A stretch of DNA of 64,000 bases, from assembly GCF_900177515.1 (NCBI RefSeq), contig NZ_FXAK01000004.1:124001-188000 (forward strand). Direction: 5' to 3'. Both the position numbers and the translations under genes were made by a program. The notes under the pieces are model-generated. The model was not told the DNA's origin. It ran no database searches and saw nothing but the letters and a program-made list of their open reading frames with translations. This DNA comes from Azospirillum oryzae. GTDB taxonomy: Bacteria > Pseudomonadota > Alphaproteobacteria > Azospirillales > Azospirillaceae. Shown one piece after another: positions 19,447 to 31,455 of the stretch. Each line of letters starts with the position of its first letter. Position 1 is the first letter of the stretch.

Positions 19447-20178
19447 TCAGGAGCGGTTCTTGAACCGCCAGCTCTCGTTGCCGGTTTCCAGGATGTCGCA
19501 GTGATGCGTCAGCCGGTCGAGCAAAGCGGTGGTCATCTTGGCGTCGCCAGCGAACACCGTTGGCCATTCAGCGAAGCTCAAGTTGGTGGTGATCAACACC
19601 GAGGTCCGCGAGTACAACTGGCTGAGCGCGTGGAACAGCAGTTGGCCGCCACTCTGTGAGAACGGCAGGTAGCCGAGTTCGTCCAGCACCACGAGATCAA
19701 CGCGGGTCAACTGGTCAGCGAGCTTGCCCGCCTGCCCGATCCGGGCTTCGGCCTCCAGCCGGTTCACCAGGTCGATGACGTTGAAGAACCGGGCACGGGC
19801 GCCGCGGCGCACGCAGTTGGCCGTAATGGCGATGCACATGTGCGTCTTGCCGGTCCCGGTTCCCCCGATGAACACGGCGTTGCGCTGGGTTTCCAGAAAG
19901 CCGCCATCGTGCAGGTCGCGCACCAGCCCCTCGTTGAGGGGACTGGCGGTGAAGTCGAACTCGGCCAGCGTCTTGGCCAGGGGCAGCTTGGCGGCGCCGA
20001 GCTGGTAACGGATCGAGCGCGCCTGCTTCTCCGCCCGCTCCGCCGCCAGCAGATCGCCCAGGATCTGCTGGACGGTGCGCTGCCGCTTCAGCCCGTCGCT
20101 CATCACCTCGTCGTAGGCGGCACGCATGCCGGCCAAGCTGAGCTCGGCCATCAGCGCCATCAGCTCATGCCGTTCCAT
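19447..20178 (-). CDS. istB: IS21-family helper ATPase IstB
   Basis: This 243-residue DnaC-like AAA+ ATPase has Walker [10 protein letters not shown] near 105, Walker [15 protein letters not shown] near 160, and sensor motif [12 protein letters not shown]. IstB assembles on target DNA and activates the IstA transposase. Its ATG overlaps the end of istA by 14 bp, as usual in this family. The frame is intact and all key residues are present, so the element may be active. Confidence 0.93.
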   Translation of the reverse strand: MERHELMALMAELSLAGMRAAYDEVMSDGLKRQRTVQQILGDLLAAERAEKQARSIRYQLGAAKLPLAKTLAEFDFTASPLNEGLVRDLHDGGFLETQRNAVFIGGTGTGKTHMCIAITANCVRRGARARFFNVIDLVNRLEAEARIGQAGKLADQLTRVDLVVLDELGYLPFSQSGGQLLFHALSQLYSRTSVLITTNLSFAEWPTVFAGDAKMTTALLDRLTHHCDILETGNESWRFKNRS

Positions 20179-21685
20179 GGCAGCCCTCCCGCACCGCGCG
20201 CAGGCGGTCGTAGCGCCCGCAGTCGGCGGCCGGCTCGATGGACAGCGTCAACGCCGTCGGCACCGCCATGGCCGGTGCCGGTGTGACGTCGTGGCGCCGG
20301 GCGAGGATGTTCAGGATCACGTCCCGGCTGTGCGTACCGCTCGCCAGTGCCTCGCGGCAGGCGACCTCCACCGCCTCCAGGCCATCGGTGAGGATGGCGG
20401 CGAGCACGCCAACGAACTGCCGGTCAGCGTCGTCGCCGCGGCCCAGGCGGGTCCGCACCGTCGCCAGGGCTGGCGGCAAATCCCAGTCCCGGAACGGCGC
20501 CCCGTTGCGCAGCGCCCCCGGCTTGCGGACGAGAACCGGCAGGTAGTGCAGCGGATTGTACCGCGTGTGGCCGTGCCCGAAAGCTCGTGGGTGCTCGGCG
20601 ACGATCGCGCCGTTGAACCACACCACGATCCGTGTCGCGTAGGCGCGGACCTGCACCGGCTTGCCGGCGGCGATCGCGGCCACGCTGTAGCGGTTGCGGT
20701 CAAAGTGGATCAGGCAGGTTTTCGAGACGCTGAGCGTGGCCTCGTGGAAGCCGTCGAAAGGATCGCTCACGGTGATCAACGCCGGCCGCTCCGCCTGGAA
20801 CACCTCCCACACCGTCCGGCTCCTATCCTCTGGATGCGGCGTCTGTTGGGCCCAGACGATCACCTCGTCGTGCAGGCGGTCGTTCACCTCTTCCAGCGTC
20901 TTGGCGCGCAGGCGCGGCGTGAACAGCCGCTGGCGCAAGGTGCCGACCTGGTTCTCGACCTGGCCCTTTTCCCAGCCCGAAGCCGGGGTGCAGGCCACCG
21001 GCTCGACCAGGTAATGCGAGCACATCTGGGCGAAGCGGCGGTTGAAGCGGCGCTCTTTGCCGACAAATACGGCGTCCACCGCCGTCTTCATGTTGTCGTA
21101 GATGCCGCGCTCGCACAGGCCGCCGTAGAAGGCCGCGGCACGGGCGTGGGCGTCGAACACCATCTCCTGGGTCTGGCGCGGGTAGACCGCCACGAACGGC
21201 ATGCGGCTGTGGCACAGGCGGGCATGGGCCACCTGCACCTTGGTCGTCACGCCGTCCAGGATGATCCACTCTTCCGCCCAGTCGAACTGGTACGCCTCGG
21301 CCGGGGCAAAGGTGAGCGGAACGTAGGCGTTCACCGGCCCACTCGGCGGCTGGCGCTGCTTGAAGCGCTTGATGTAGCGCCGCACCGTGTCGTAGCCGCC
21401 CTGGAACCCGGCATCCTTCAGCCGTCCGAAGAGCCCCAGATAATCGAGCCGGTCACGCACCGGCCGCCGCTCGTTCTCCGTGATCAGCCGTTCCAGCTCC
21501 TCCTGGAACCCGGCCAACTTCGGAAGCGGCTGGTGCTGGCGTTCGTAGCGCGGCGCCGTCTCGCCCGAGCGCAGGTATTTCGTCACCGTCTCCCGCGACA
21601 CCTTCAGCGACCGGGCAATGGCCCGGATGCTTTTCCCCTTCGCGTGCTCGCGTCGTATCCGTGCGATCGTCTCCACCGTCAACAT
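20165..21685 (-). CDS. istA: IS21-family transposase IstA
   Basis: This 506-residue DDE transposase has an N-terminal HTH ([19 protein letters not shown]), then the catalytic core with Asp in FDWAEE (about residue 131), Asp in YDNMKTAV, and Glu in [10 protein letters not shown] (about 250). A C-terminal beta-rich domain follows (RNRYSV...[12 protein letters not shown]). It carries out cut-and-join transposition together with IstB. The ORF is full length for the family and shows no disruption. Confidence 0.93.
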   Translation of the reverse strand: MLTVETIARIRREHAKGKSIRAIARSLKVSRETVTKYLRSGETAPRYERQHQPLPKLAGFQEELERLITENERRPVRDRLDYLGLFGRLKDAGFQGGYDTVRRYIKRFKQRQPPSGPVNAYVPLTFAPAEAYQFDWAEEWIILDGVTTKVQVAHARLCHSRMPFVAVYPRQTQEMVFDAHARAAAFYGGLCERGIYDNMKTAVDAVFVGKERRFNRRFAQMCSHYLVEPVACTPASGWEKGQVENQVGTLRQRLFTPRLRAKTLEEVNDRLHDEVIVWAQQTPHPEDRSRTVWEVFQAERPALITVSDPFDGFHEATLSVSKTCLIHFDRNRYSVAAIAAGKPVQVRAYATRIVVWFNGAIVAEHPRAFGHGHTRYNPLHYLPVLVRKPGALRNGAPFRDWDLPPALATVRTRLGRGDDADRQFVGVLAAILTDGLEAVEVACREALASGTHSRDVILNILARRHDVTPAPAMAVPTALTLSIEPAADCGRYDRLRAVREGCHGTA

Positions 21686-21801
21686 CCCTGTCCGCCACCC
21701 TGTCGTCCAAACCCAGGGTGGTAGTCTGCCAGATCAGGGGTGGCTGGTTATTGGACGCCGATCACCCCTGAAACTGGCCCAGTGTTGCAGGCCGATGCAC
21801 A

Positions 21802-22110
21802 GCCAGATCGGGTGGTGGCCAGATAGCCCAGGCTGTCGAAGGTGATGCTGCGCCCTTCCCGTCGGCCCTTGGTCAGGTAGTGGCGGGCCGCCGCCGCCGG
21901 GTCCAGACCGAAGGCGTCGAAGCGGGTGGACCGCCCCCGCGGCCTGAGCGTCAGGTGAGGGCGGGTGGCGGCGACGGTGTCGGTGCCGAAGGCGGTCACC
22001 AGATCCGGGCTGGCTGCCAGACCAGGAGAGCGGATCGAAGGCTGCGACTGCCGCCCCCCGCCCGGCCGAAGCACAGGGAATACGCGCAGGCAGCCGTGCG
22101 CGTCTTTCAT
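21802..22110 (-). pseudogene. 5' remnant of the repeat-protein gene interrupted by IS21
   Basis: On the minus strand this encodes at least two copies of a roughly 45-residue repeat: SPDLVTAFGTDTVAAT..., then FDAFGLDPAAAARHYLTKGRREGRSITFDSLGYLA. The second copy is cut by the IS21 element at 21801. The matching 3' part is at 19090-19250. The start used (ATG at 22110) is only the first in-frame ATG; the real upstream extent is unclear. The gene is broken both by the insertion and by a reading-frame change at the junction. Confidence 0.55.
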
Positions 22111-22205
22111 TTCCCAATCGAAAGGGAAGGAAAACCCGAACTTTTCTCAACGCCGGGATTCTGGGCAGCTTGGCCAGTCGGTCCCGGCCGATCATTCCCA
22201 GCCCG

Positions 22206-22943
22206 TTATCCCTTCATCTTGAGATTGATTTTGGAGACCGGGAAATGCCGCCTGTGGACATAGATGGCCTGATCGGGCCTCAGGATGCCTCTCCACTCGC
22301 CATAGACATAGATGTCTTCGGTTTCGATGCCGTAGCGGCTGACCAAGACGGAATAGATGCTCTGGTCGTGTCGATGGTGCTTGTGGTCACCGAAAACGGC
22401 GCTCTTGATGCAGGCGTAGAGGAACCCCTCGTCCACATAACGCTGGAAACGTCCGTTGGCTTTGTAGCCTTGGATCCCTGCCCATATCTGATTTGCGTTT
22501 CTTTCCTTTTCGGACGCCCCCATGATTCTGAAACAGAGATCGTGCGTCCAATCCTTGTTCTTGTGGAAATCGCTGACGATGAAGATGTGGTTCCGTTTGA
22601 TCTTCTCGTAAATGTCCTTGATGCACCTGACCAGCATCGCTCCGGAGTCCAAATACAAGACGTTGTCTCCGTACGACGCCGCATCCTTGATGACGAAGGA
22701 CTTCCAAGCGAACTGCTTGGGCGTCAAGAATTCGGGGTAAATGTCGAAGACCCAAGCCGGGAATTCGACAACTTGGACCTTGTGGCACCTGTTCAGAAAA
22801 TCCACCTGTTCGCCCGAAAGACCAAGATTGTAGACGAGGATCCTGTCGATGATGGAATCGCTCGTCCCATGGGCAGTGCTGATCAGAAGGAGACAGGATT
22901 CGTAATAGGCGGAGTTGCAGCACGTAACGAGGACATTCGACAT
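22206..22943 (-). CDS. Putative GT-A-like glycosyltransferase (DUF1647-like)
   Basis: The protein is 245 residues. I prefer the ATG at 22943 (MSNVLVTCCNS) over the TTG five codons upstream. Visible features are an N-terminal strand, FAWKSFVIKDAASYGDNVLYLDSGAMLVRCIKDIYE (nucleotide-sugar-like strand with a D-S-G-A in place of a DxD), HKNKDWTHDLCFRIMG, and a conserved-looking W...DQSIYSVLVSRYG near the C-terminus. This arrangement resembles DUF1647-type glycosyltransferases, but I cannot confirm the family. It lies between two mobile elements and has lower GC than its neighbours, so it is a likely acquired glycan gene. Confidence 0.55.
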   Translation of the reverse strand: MSNVLVTCCNSAYYESCLLLISTAHGTSDSIIDRILVYNLGLSGEQVDFLNRCHKVQVVEFPAWVFDIYPEFLTPKQFAWKSFVIKDAASYGDNVLYLDSGAMLVRCIKDIYEKIKRNHIFIVSDFHKNKDWTHDLCFRIMGASEKERNANQIWAGIQGYKANGRFQRYVDEGFLYACIKSAVFGDHKHHRHDQSIYSVLVSRYGIETEDIYVYGEWRGILRPDQAIYVHRRHFPVSKINLKMKG

Positions 22944-23070
22944 CTTCACCACTGCCAAAATTCAAGAATTCTGTCTGTAGAAATTTAGTCGACACTATCA
23001 GAATCCTTTCGGGATCAGCAACCCCGCTAAGAGCGCATAACAAAACGGGATTTGGGCTGTTGGGAGGGGC

Positions 23071-23400
23071 ATGGCTGGACCTCTCGTCTCCGACGCCCTG
23101 TGGGCGCTGATTGAACCGCTGCTCCCTCCGGAGCCGCCCAAGCCGAAGGGCGGGCGACCCCGGCTGGACAACCGCGCGGCGCTGACCGGCATCCTGTTTG
23201 TACTGCGCTCCGGCATTCCCTGGGAATTGCTGCCGGTGGAGATGGGCTGCGGCTCAGGCATGACATGCTGGCGCCGGCTGCACGAATGGCACCAAGCCGG
23301 TGTCTGGGAACGCCTGCACCGTGTCCTCTTGGATCGGCTGGGCTATGCCAACGCCATCAACTGGGAGCGAGCCGCCGTGGACAGCGCCGCGGTCCCGGCA
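23071..23400 (+). pseudogene. IS5-family transposase, N-terminal half
   Basis: The half begins with a good ribosome site (GGGAGGGGC) and ATG. It encodes a DUF4096-like N-terminal domain: [11 protein letters not shown]...[29 protein letters not shown], then [13 protein letters not shown], where the first catalytic Asp is present. The frame breaks after codon 110 at the IS110 insertion. Joining base 23400 to 24699 restores one continuous 267-residue transposase frame. Confidence 0.85.
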
Positions 23401-23567
23401 AAAAGCAACCGTGTCGCCAAATGGCGGGACATGAACCGGCCGTGCTCCGGGTCAAGGCTCACGCTGGCGCGTGCCCGCCCTTCGGGCGGCGGTGGCCTTG
23501 ACCCGTCCGCGCGTCCGGTTCCTTTGGCTTGGCATACGGTCGGCGCCGGGCGCCGACCATCGGCAGC

Positions 23568-26437
<2,870 letters not shown>

Positions 26438-26456
26438 AGCCGGTTTTATGATCGTT

Positions 26457-26593
26457 TCAATGGCAGGCTCGTCGAAATAGCAGGCTTGCCATGACGCGCT
26501 GTGTCATGCCGCCGGAGACGGCGATCCGGGTTTCATAGCCTTGAACCAAACGTCTCCAGCGGGTTCAGCCATCCGAAGGTCTGCTCAATAGCC
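26457..26593 (-). pseudogene. Decayed transposase C-terminal fragment (IS5-like)
   Basis: On the minus strand this reads AIEQTFGWLNPLE, then after a frameshift RLVQGYETRIAVSGGMTQRVMASLLFRRACH and a stop. The pattern (E-Q-TFGWLN ... RRL...YE...A...M...LL.RR) is that of IS5-type transposase C-termini. Nothing of the N-terminal half is visible. Confidence 0.6.
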
Positions 26594-26956
26594 TAATCGC
26601 AAATGACAAGTTTTGCCTGACGCGCACGGAACAGCTTCAGCTGAACTGACCGCGTGCATGGGGTAGGCTGCGGGAGGCTTGTGAACAAGCATGCGTGAGA
26701 GTGAACAGTGAGTTGATGGCGATACGGTTCGAACCGAGGATCAGAAAAACCCAGGCGATTCAATGCGTTTCGAACAAAAACCTTTGATTGCGACCTGATT
26801 CGCGGATCTCGTCATGGGCTGCAGTCAATAGTGCCGCACTTCTATAGTGCTAGACATATGCCCGCACCCAACCACTCTGCTATTGTTCATTTTTCTTCTT
26901 GCCCAGAGGCAGTCGTCCACGCATGAATCACATCACGCTTTCAACGCCAACACTTT
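26594..26956. other. Intergenic stretch without a recognisable gene
   Basis: This 363-bp gap follows the transposase relic. It has mixed composition, several short stops in all frames and a small palindrome (GCTTGTGAACAAGC near 26676). It probably contains decayed mobile DNA; I see no gene or clear promoter. Confidence 0.4.
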
Positions 26957-29900
26957 TCAGATGGCCTCTTTCCCCTTCCGCGCGTCCAACTCCTCAAACA
27001 CCGCCTCGATGCGGTCAACGGAGCGGGCGACGGTGAAGTCGCGGGCCCGGTCGCGGCCGGACAGCGCCATGCGTGACCAAGCGGCGCGGTCCTTGACCAG
27101 ACGGCGCAGGCAGCCGGCGAGCGCCTGATGGTCCTCCGCCGGGAACAGCAGCCCGTCGACGCCGTCGCGCAGCACCTCGCCGCTACCGCCGGTGCCGCTG
27201 CCGACCACGGTCAGGCCGGCGGCCATCGCCTCCACCTGCGAGATGCCGAAGGGTTCCTGGAAGACGCTGGGGAAGACCAGCACGTTGCAGCGGGCGAACA
27301 GCTCGGACAGGCCTCGGCGGTCGAGGAAGCCGGTGAAGCGCACCTTGCCGGCCATGCCGTTGCGCTCCACGAAGTCGCGGCAGCGGGCCATCAGATCGGC
27401 GTCCGGCGCCTCCCCGGCGAAGGTACAGTCGAAGTCGACGCCCTCGCGGTGCAGGAGCCCCAGCGCGTTGACCAGCGTCTGCGGTCCCTTGTAGGTGACG
27501 AACAGGCTGGCGAAGGCGATGCGCAGCCGGTCGGTCGAGGGCATCACCGCGCGGTGGAAGTGATCGACGCGGGCGCCGGGATAGATCACCGTGGCGGGCA
27601 GGCCGTAGCCGCCGGCGGCCAGCCGCTCCGCCACCCAGCCGCTGGCCGGCCCGGCACGGTAGAGCGGCGAGCGGGGGGCCGCTTCCAGCGCGTAGCCGGG
27701 ATGCTGGTTGCCCAGGCAATGCAGCACCGGCACGCCCATCTGCCGGGTCAGCGGATCGAGGAACCCGGTCCCCAGCAGGTCGAGGTTGCCAACCAGACAG
27801 GCGTCGGCACGGAAGTCGCGGGCGGTCTCCAGCACGCGGCGGATGTTGGCGCGGATCAGCGCGGCGCAGTGGGCCGGGTCGTCGTGGACGGCGGCGCGCC
27901 CGTCCTTCCAGGTGCCGTAGAGGGTGAGCCGGCGGTCGACATGCGCCTCGATGTCCTCGGTCCCGGCCATGCCCGGCCGGGCGAGGTCGGGCACGTCGGC
28001 GGTCAGCACCTTCACCGTATGGCCGCGGCGGATCAACTCGGCCGAGAACTCCCACAGCTTGCGGCCGTAGCCGCCGAACTCCTGCGGCGGGAACAGGTTG
28101 GTAACCACCAGGATGCGCCGCGGCAGCCCGGTCGAGGGAGCCGTCGCCTGCCGGAACAGGCTGCGGTAGCGCTCCAGCCCCGGATGGCCGCCGGTTGCGG
28201 CGGCGAGCGCGGCGGCGTCCAAGTCCGGAGCGGGATCCGCCGTTCCGGCAAGCCGGGCGGCGCGCCGGGCCTCGCCGAGATAGATGGATGCCTCCAGCGG
28301 GCGTCCGCCCACCGCATACAGGCGGGCCAGCCCGGCGAGTGCATCCGGCTGCTGGCGGTCCAACCCGACGGCGCCGAGCAGGAAGCGCTCCGCCAGGGCA
28401 TTCTCGCGGAGGCGGGCGGTCAGCCGGGCGACGGCGACCATCTGCTCGGCGGTCCGCAGCATCGGCTCCAGCGCCGCGAGGCGGGCATGCCGCAGTTCCG
28501 GCGCCAGCCCCGCCGCCAGCTCCGGATCGGACAGCGAGCGCACGGCACAGCGCAGGGCGTCGGCACACTGGAACAGGATGCCGCCGGGTTCGGTCGGCAC
28601 GAACCCCCAGCCAGCCAGATGGGCGGCTGCCGCGGCCTGATCGCGCGCCGATAGGGTGGGGCAGAGGACGAAGGCGCCGGGCAGCCGGGCCATCCGGCGG
28701 TCGGTCTCGGCCTTATCAGGCCAGGGCAGCAGCGTCACCGCATCATCCCGTACCCGGTCGGGGGATGGCGGCAGCGGCAGGGGAACCGGCCTGGCGGCAT
28801 CGAGGTCGGCGGCATCGTCCGGCGCGGCGCCTGGGGCAGAGAAGGCCACCCGCGGCAGGTCGCGGGCCATGAGGCGCAGGTCGGCGGCGAAGCCGTCATC
28901 CTTCCCATCCTGCCCGGCCGCATGGACGGTCAGCCGTGAGGAGGTCAGCTGCAACCGCTGCAGCGCCTCGTAGGCGGCGAGGCGGCGGCGGAAGGCCGTC
29001 CCCTGGGGCGGCAGGGCCCCCAGCCCGCGCCGCTCCCCGCGCACCTCCAGCGCCGGGTCGACACGGTCGTCGAACACCGCGGCGAGGAACTGGGCGCGCT
29101 TGACCTGTGGGCTGTGGAATTCCAGCAGATGCGCTTGGCCTGCCCGGCGGATCGCCATCGCCTGATCCGGGTGGTCGAGGTAATGGCGCGCCAGCTCCAC
29201 CAGCTCGCCCGGCGAGCGGTAGGTCGCAAGGTGGCGGCCAGGGGTGAAGCAGCGCTCCAGTCCGGCCTCTTCCGACAGCGCGTCGGTCAGCAGGAAACCA
29301 CCGGCGCCCAGTGCTTCGAAGACCCGCAAATTGAGGTCGCCGTTCAGCGAGACGTTCAGCGTGACCTGCGAAGCGGCGTAGATGTCGGCCGCCGTTTCCG
29401 GTGCCGCCCGCATCGCCGTCAGCGGCAGCCCGGCCGCCACCAGCCGGTCCATCATATGGCGCCGCCAGGGGTGGAAGGCGCCGATCTGACCGACAAAGGT
29501 GAGCGGACGCTCGGAAGCCGTGGGAATGTCGCGCCGGCGCAGCGCGTAGTCCACCGCCGGGATCCAGTAGACACGGTCGAACCCCGCCTCGAGGAAGGCA
29601 TGGGCATGCTGGCGGGTGTGGTCGAGCACCACCGCGTCGAAGCTCTCCACCGCGCCATAGGTCAGCAGCGTGCGCAGGGGGCTGGCGAAATGATGGGTGT
29701 CGCCGACCAGCAGCACCTTGGTGCCCGGCAGGCGGTCCAGCCCGCGGGGAAGGTTGCGCCGGGTGGCGTCGGCCTTGACGACGATCAGATCCGGACGCTG
29801 GTGCGCCGGCAGGCGAGCGACGACAGACGGCAGATCGAACTCGCCGGCCGGGGTGTTCAGCGAGGTGAAGCCGTCGCCGGTCTCCACCGTCGGACAGTCG

Positions 29901-30037
29901 GGTCCGCAGAACACCTCCCGCTGCGAGAACAACGGACGGCGGTAATGGTCGGGCGTGGCCAGGCAGCAGAACAGCGTCCGGGGGGTGTCGGCTGCCGGCT
30001 GCGTGGGGACGGACGGGGCTTGTGGATGCGGCGGCAT
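26957..30037 (-). CDS. Bifunctional glycosyltransferase: CgeB-like N-terminus and GT4 C-terminus
   Basis: The protein is 1,026 residues. Residues about 20-350 form a CgeB/GT1-like unit (SLNTPAGEF...VGQIGAFHPWRRHMMDRL...VTLNVSLNGDLNLRVFEALGAGGFLLTD). A middle helical region (about 390-640) resembles degenerate TPR. Residues about 642-1015 are a GT4 glycosyltransferase: ILVVTNLFPPQEFGGYGRKLWEF (donor loop) and VFPSVFQEPFGISQVEAMAAGLTVVGSGTGGSGEVL, with the E-x7-E motif. Two catalytic units in one chain suggest processive or sequential sugar addition to a surface glycan or glycoprotein. The next gene upstream on the same strand lies 65 bp away, so the two are probably co-transcribed. Confidence 0.82.
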   Translation of the reverse strand: MPPHPQAPSVPTQPAADTPRTLFCCLATPDHYRRPLFSQREVFCGPDCPTVETGDGFTSLNTPAGEFDLPSVVARLPAHQRPDLIVVKADATRRNLPRGLDRLPGTKVLLVGDTHHFASPLRTLLTYGAVESFDAVVLDHTRQHAHAFLEAGFDRVYWIPAVDYALRRRDIPTASERPLTFVGQIGAFHPWRRHMMDRLVAAGLPLTAMRAAPETAADIYAASQVTLNVSLNGDLNLRVFEALGAGGFLLTDALSEEAGLERCFTPGRHLATYRSPGELVELARHYLDHPDQAMAIRRAGQAHLLEFHSPQVKRAQFLAAVFDDRVDPALEVRGERRGLGALPPQGTAFRRRLAAYEALQRLQLTSSRLTVHAAGQDGKDDGFAADLRLMARDLPRVAFSAPGAAPDDAADLDAARPVPLPLPPSPDRVRDDAVTLLPWPDKAETDRRMARLPGAFVLCPTLSARDQAAAAAHLAGWGFVPTEPGGILFQCADALRCAVRSLSDPELAAGLAPELRHARLAALEPMLRTAEQMVAVARLTARLRENALAERFLLGAVGLDRQQPDALAGLARLYAVGGRPLEASIYLGEARRAARLAGTADPAPDLDAAALAAATGGHPGLERYRSLFRQATAPSTGLPRRILVVTNLFPPQEFGGYGRKLWEFSAELIRRGHTVKVLTADVPDLARPGMAGTEDIEAHVDRRLTLYGTWKDGRAAVHDDPAHCAALIRANIRRVLETARDFRADACLVGNLDLLGTGFLDPLTRQMGVPVLHCLGNQHPGYALEAAPRSPLYRAGPASGWVAERLAAGGYGLPATVIYPGARVDHFHRAVMPSTDRLRIAFASLFVTYKGPQTLVNALGLLHREGVDFDCTFAGEAPDADLMARCRDFVERNGMAGKVRFTGFLDRRGLSELFARCNVLVFPSVFQEPFGISQVEAMAAGLTVVGSGTGGSGEVLRDGVDGLLFPAEDHQALAGCLRRLVKDRAAWSRMALSGRDRARDFTVARSVDRIEAVFEELDARKGKEAI

Positions 30038-30102
30038 GCGGGAGGCTCAAGCACGAATTGGGGCGCGGCGGGCGCGATGCCCCGCCGCGCCATGGACCGG
30101 GA

Positions 30103-31341
30103 TCAGGACGTCGGCGTCCCCACCCAACCAGGAACGGCGCTCGCGCTGACCAGCGGACGGCGGAAGCTGCCGGCAGCGATCTCCGCACGGATCTGGTCGG
30201 GGGTCATCGACACGACCCGTTCGTATTCGGCGGTGTTGTGGGCGTACCAGGGGTTCTCCGTGACCGAATTGGTCGACCGCGCATGGCTGAGATGGAGGAG
30301 CGGCCCCAGCGTGCGCTCCACCCGCTCGCCCAGCAGTTCGAGACGCCGGTAAAGCTCGAAATCCTCCCAGCCCCAGGACACGAATTTCTCGTTGAAACCG
30401 CCGAGCCGGTCGAACACCCAACGGCCGAAGAAGACCGAGCCGCTGTAGGAGTTCTTGTAGAGCATCTCGTTGCGCGGATCGAACAGGTCGATCTGGTTCA
30501 CCGACAACGTCCGCTCCACACCGGGGACGAAGTCGGGGCCGACATCGAAGAACAGGCCGTTGAACGGACACGCAAGCGCCACGCCGTCATGCACGGCCCG
30601 CTGGGCCAGCACATACTGGGTCGGCTCCACCAGCACGTCGGTGTCCTGCCCGACGACGATCGGCGTGGTCGCGGCGGCCGCCATGATGTTCAGCTGCTTG
30701 CCCCGGTGGGTGTAGGGGCTGTCGTTGCTGGTCAGGTGGATATAGCCGTAGTCGGCGGAGGACAGCCCCAGCTCGGCCATGATGCCGGGCACATCCTGGC
30801 GCTCCGGATTGTCCTCGCAGATCAGGATGTTGGTGTCGAGATGGCGTCGCAGATAGGTGACGAGGATACGCAGATTGCGCCTGCGGTCCGGGGATTCGAT
30901 CCGGCAGGGCACCATAAAGGTGACATCGCGCAAGTCCAGCCTTTCGCCGCGGCGCAGCGGCTGGCGCAGGGACTGATGGTGGGCGGCGAGCAACACCGCG
31001 TGGTCGAGCTGTGCCGCCAGCCCTTCGTCCTTCGGCGCCAGCGATACCGCGGCTTCGTAATAATCGACCGCAGCGCCCCAGCGGCCGGTCCACTGCATCA
31101 GTTCGCCCAGCCGGGCATGGGGCTGCGGACGGTCGGGCCATTTGGCCAGCACCTTGCGGTATGTGGCCGCCGCCGCCGCCAGCTTGCCCTGCATCTGCTG
31201 GGCGTAGCCGAGGTTGGACATCGCCTCCGGCTGATCAGGCACCGCCGCCAGAATGCTCTCGTAGACGGCCTCGGCCTCGGCCAGGCGCCCAGCGTGATGG
31301 TGGTCGATGGCAATACGGAAGGCTTCTTCAAGGGTCGGCAT
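30103..31341 (-). CDS. TPR-containing glycosyltransferase (galactosyltransferase-type)
   Basis: The protein is 412 residues. TPR repeats occupy about 1-120 (LAEAEAVYESILAAVPDQPEAMSNLGYAQQMQGKLAAAAATYRKVL). A GT-A domain follows: DVTFMVPCRIESPDRRRNLRILVTYL near 140, VVGQDTDVLVE (DxD) near 232, and FFGRWVFDRLGGFNEKFVSWGWEDFELYRRLELLG near 310, which matches the galactosyltransferase C-terminal (Glyco_transf_7C) W-G-x-E-D motif. TPRs usually bind a protein partner, so this and the neighbouring TPR enzymes could glycosylate protein. It ends 65 bp before the bifunctional enzyme gene. Confidence 0.83.
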   Translation of the reverse strand: MPTLEEAFRIAIDHHHAGRLAEAEAVYESILAAVPDQPEAMSNLGYAQQMQGKLAAAAATYRKVLAKWPDRPQPHARLGELMQWTGRWGAAVDYYEAAVSLAPKDEGLAAQLDHAVLLAAHHQSLRQPLRRGERLDLRDVTFMVPCRIESPDRRRNLRILVTYLRRHLDTNILICEDNPERQDVPGIMAELGLSSADYGYIHLTSNDSPYTHRGKQLNIMAAAATTPIVVGQDTDVLVEPTQYVLAQRAVHDGVALACPFNGLFFDVGPDFVPGVERTLSVNQIDLFDPRNEMLYKNSYSGSVFFGRWVFDRLGGFNEKFVSWGWEDFELYRRLELLGERVERTLGPLLHLSHARSTNSVTENPWYAHNTAEYERVVSMTPDQIRAEIAAGSFRRPLVSASAVPGWVGTPTS

Positions 31342-31455
31342 GAAAGCTCCGTTGGGGCAAGCCGTCTGGGCGCAGAGAGGACGGCCGCTTACTTACCGCA
31401 CCCGCAATCATGATGCACGGCCGAAGACACAGGCGCTGGAGATCGAATCAGCCGA

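Larger units (their letters stand above)
19251..21801 (-). mobile_element. IS21-family insertion sequence, complete
   Basis: The element is 2,551 bp, starting TGT and ending ACA. It is flanked by a 7-bp direct duplication, GCCAGAT (19244-19250 and 21802-21808). Each end holds two copies of a terminal repeat of the form CGGCxTxCAAxxxxCAGCC. At the left end they start at 19258 and 19282. At the right end the outer copy begins at the same offset of 8 bases, and an inner copy lies at about 21740-21758. Multiple subterminal repeats, TG/CA ends and the istA-istB pair are hallmarks of the IS21 family. Confidence 0.85.

Noticed and set aside
27128..28654. 508-codon plus-strand frame opposite the bifunctional glycosyltransferase
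   Set aside because: Antisense shadow; no domain and biased composition.
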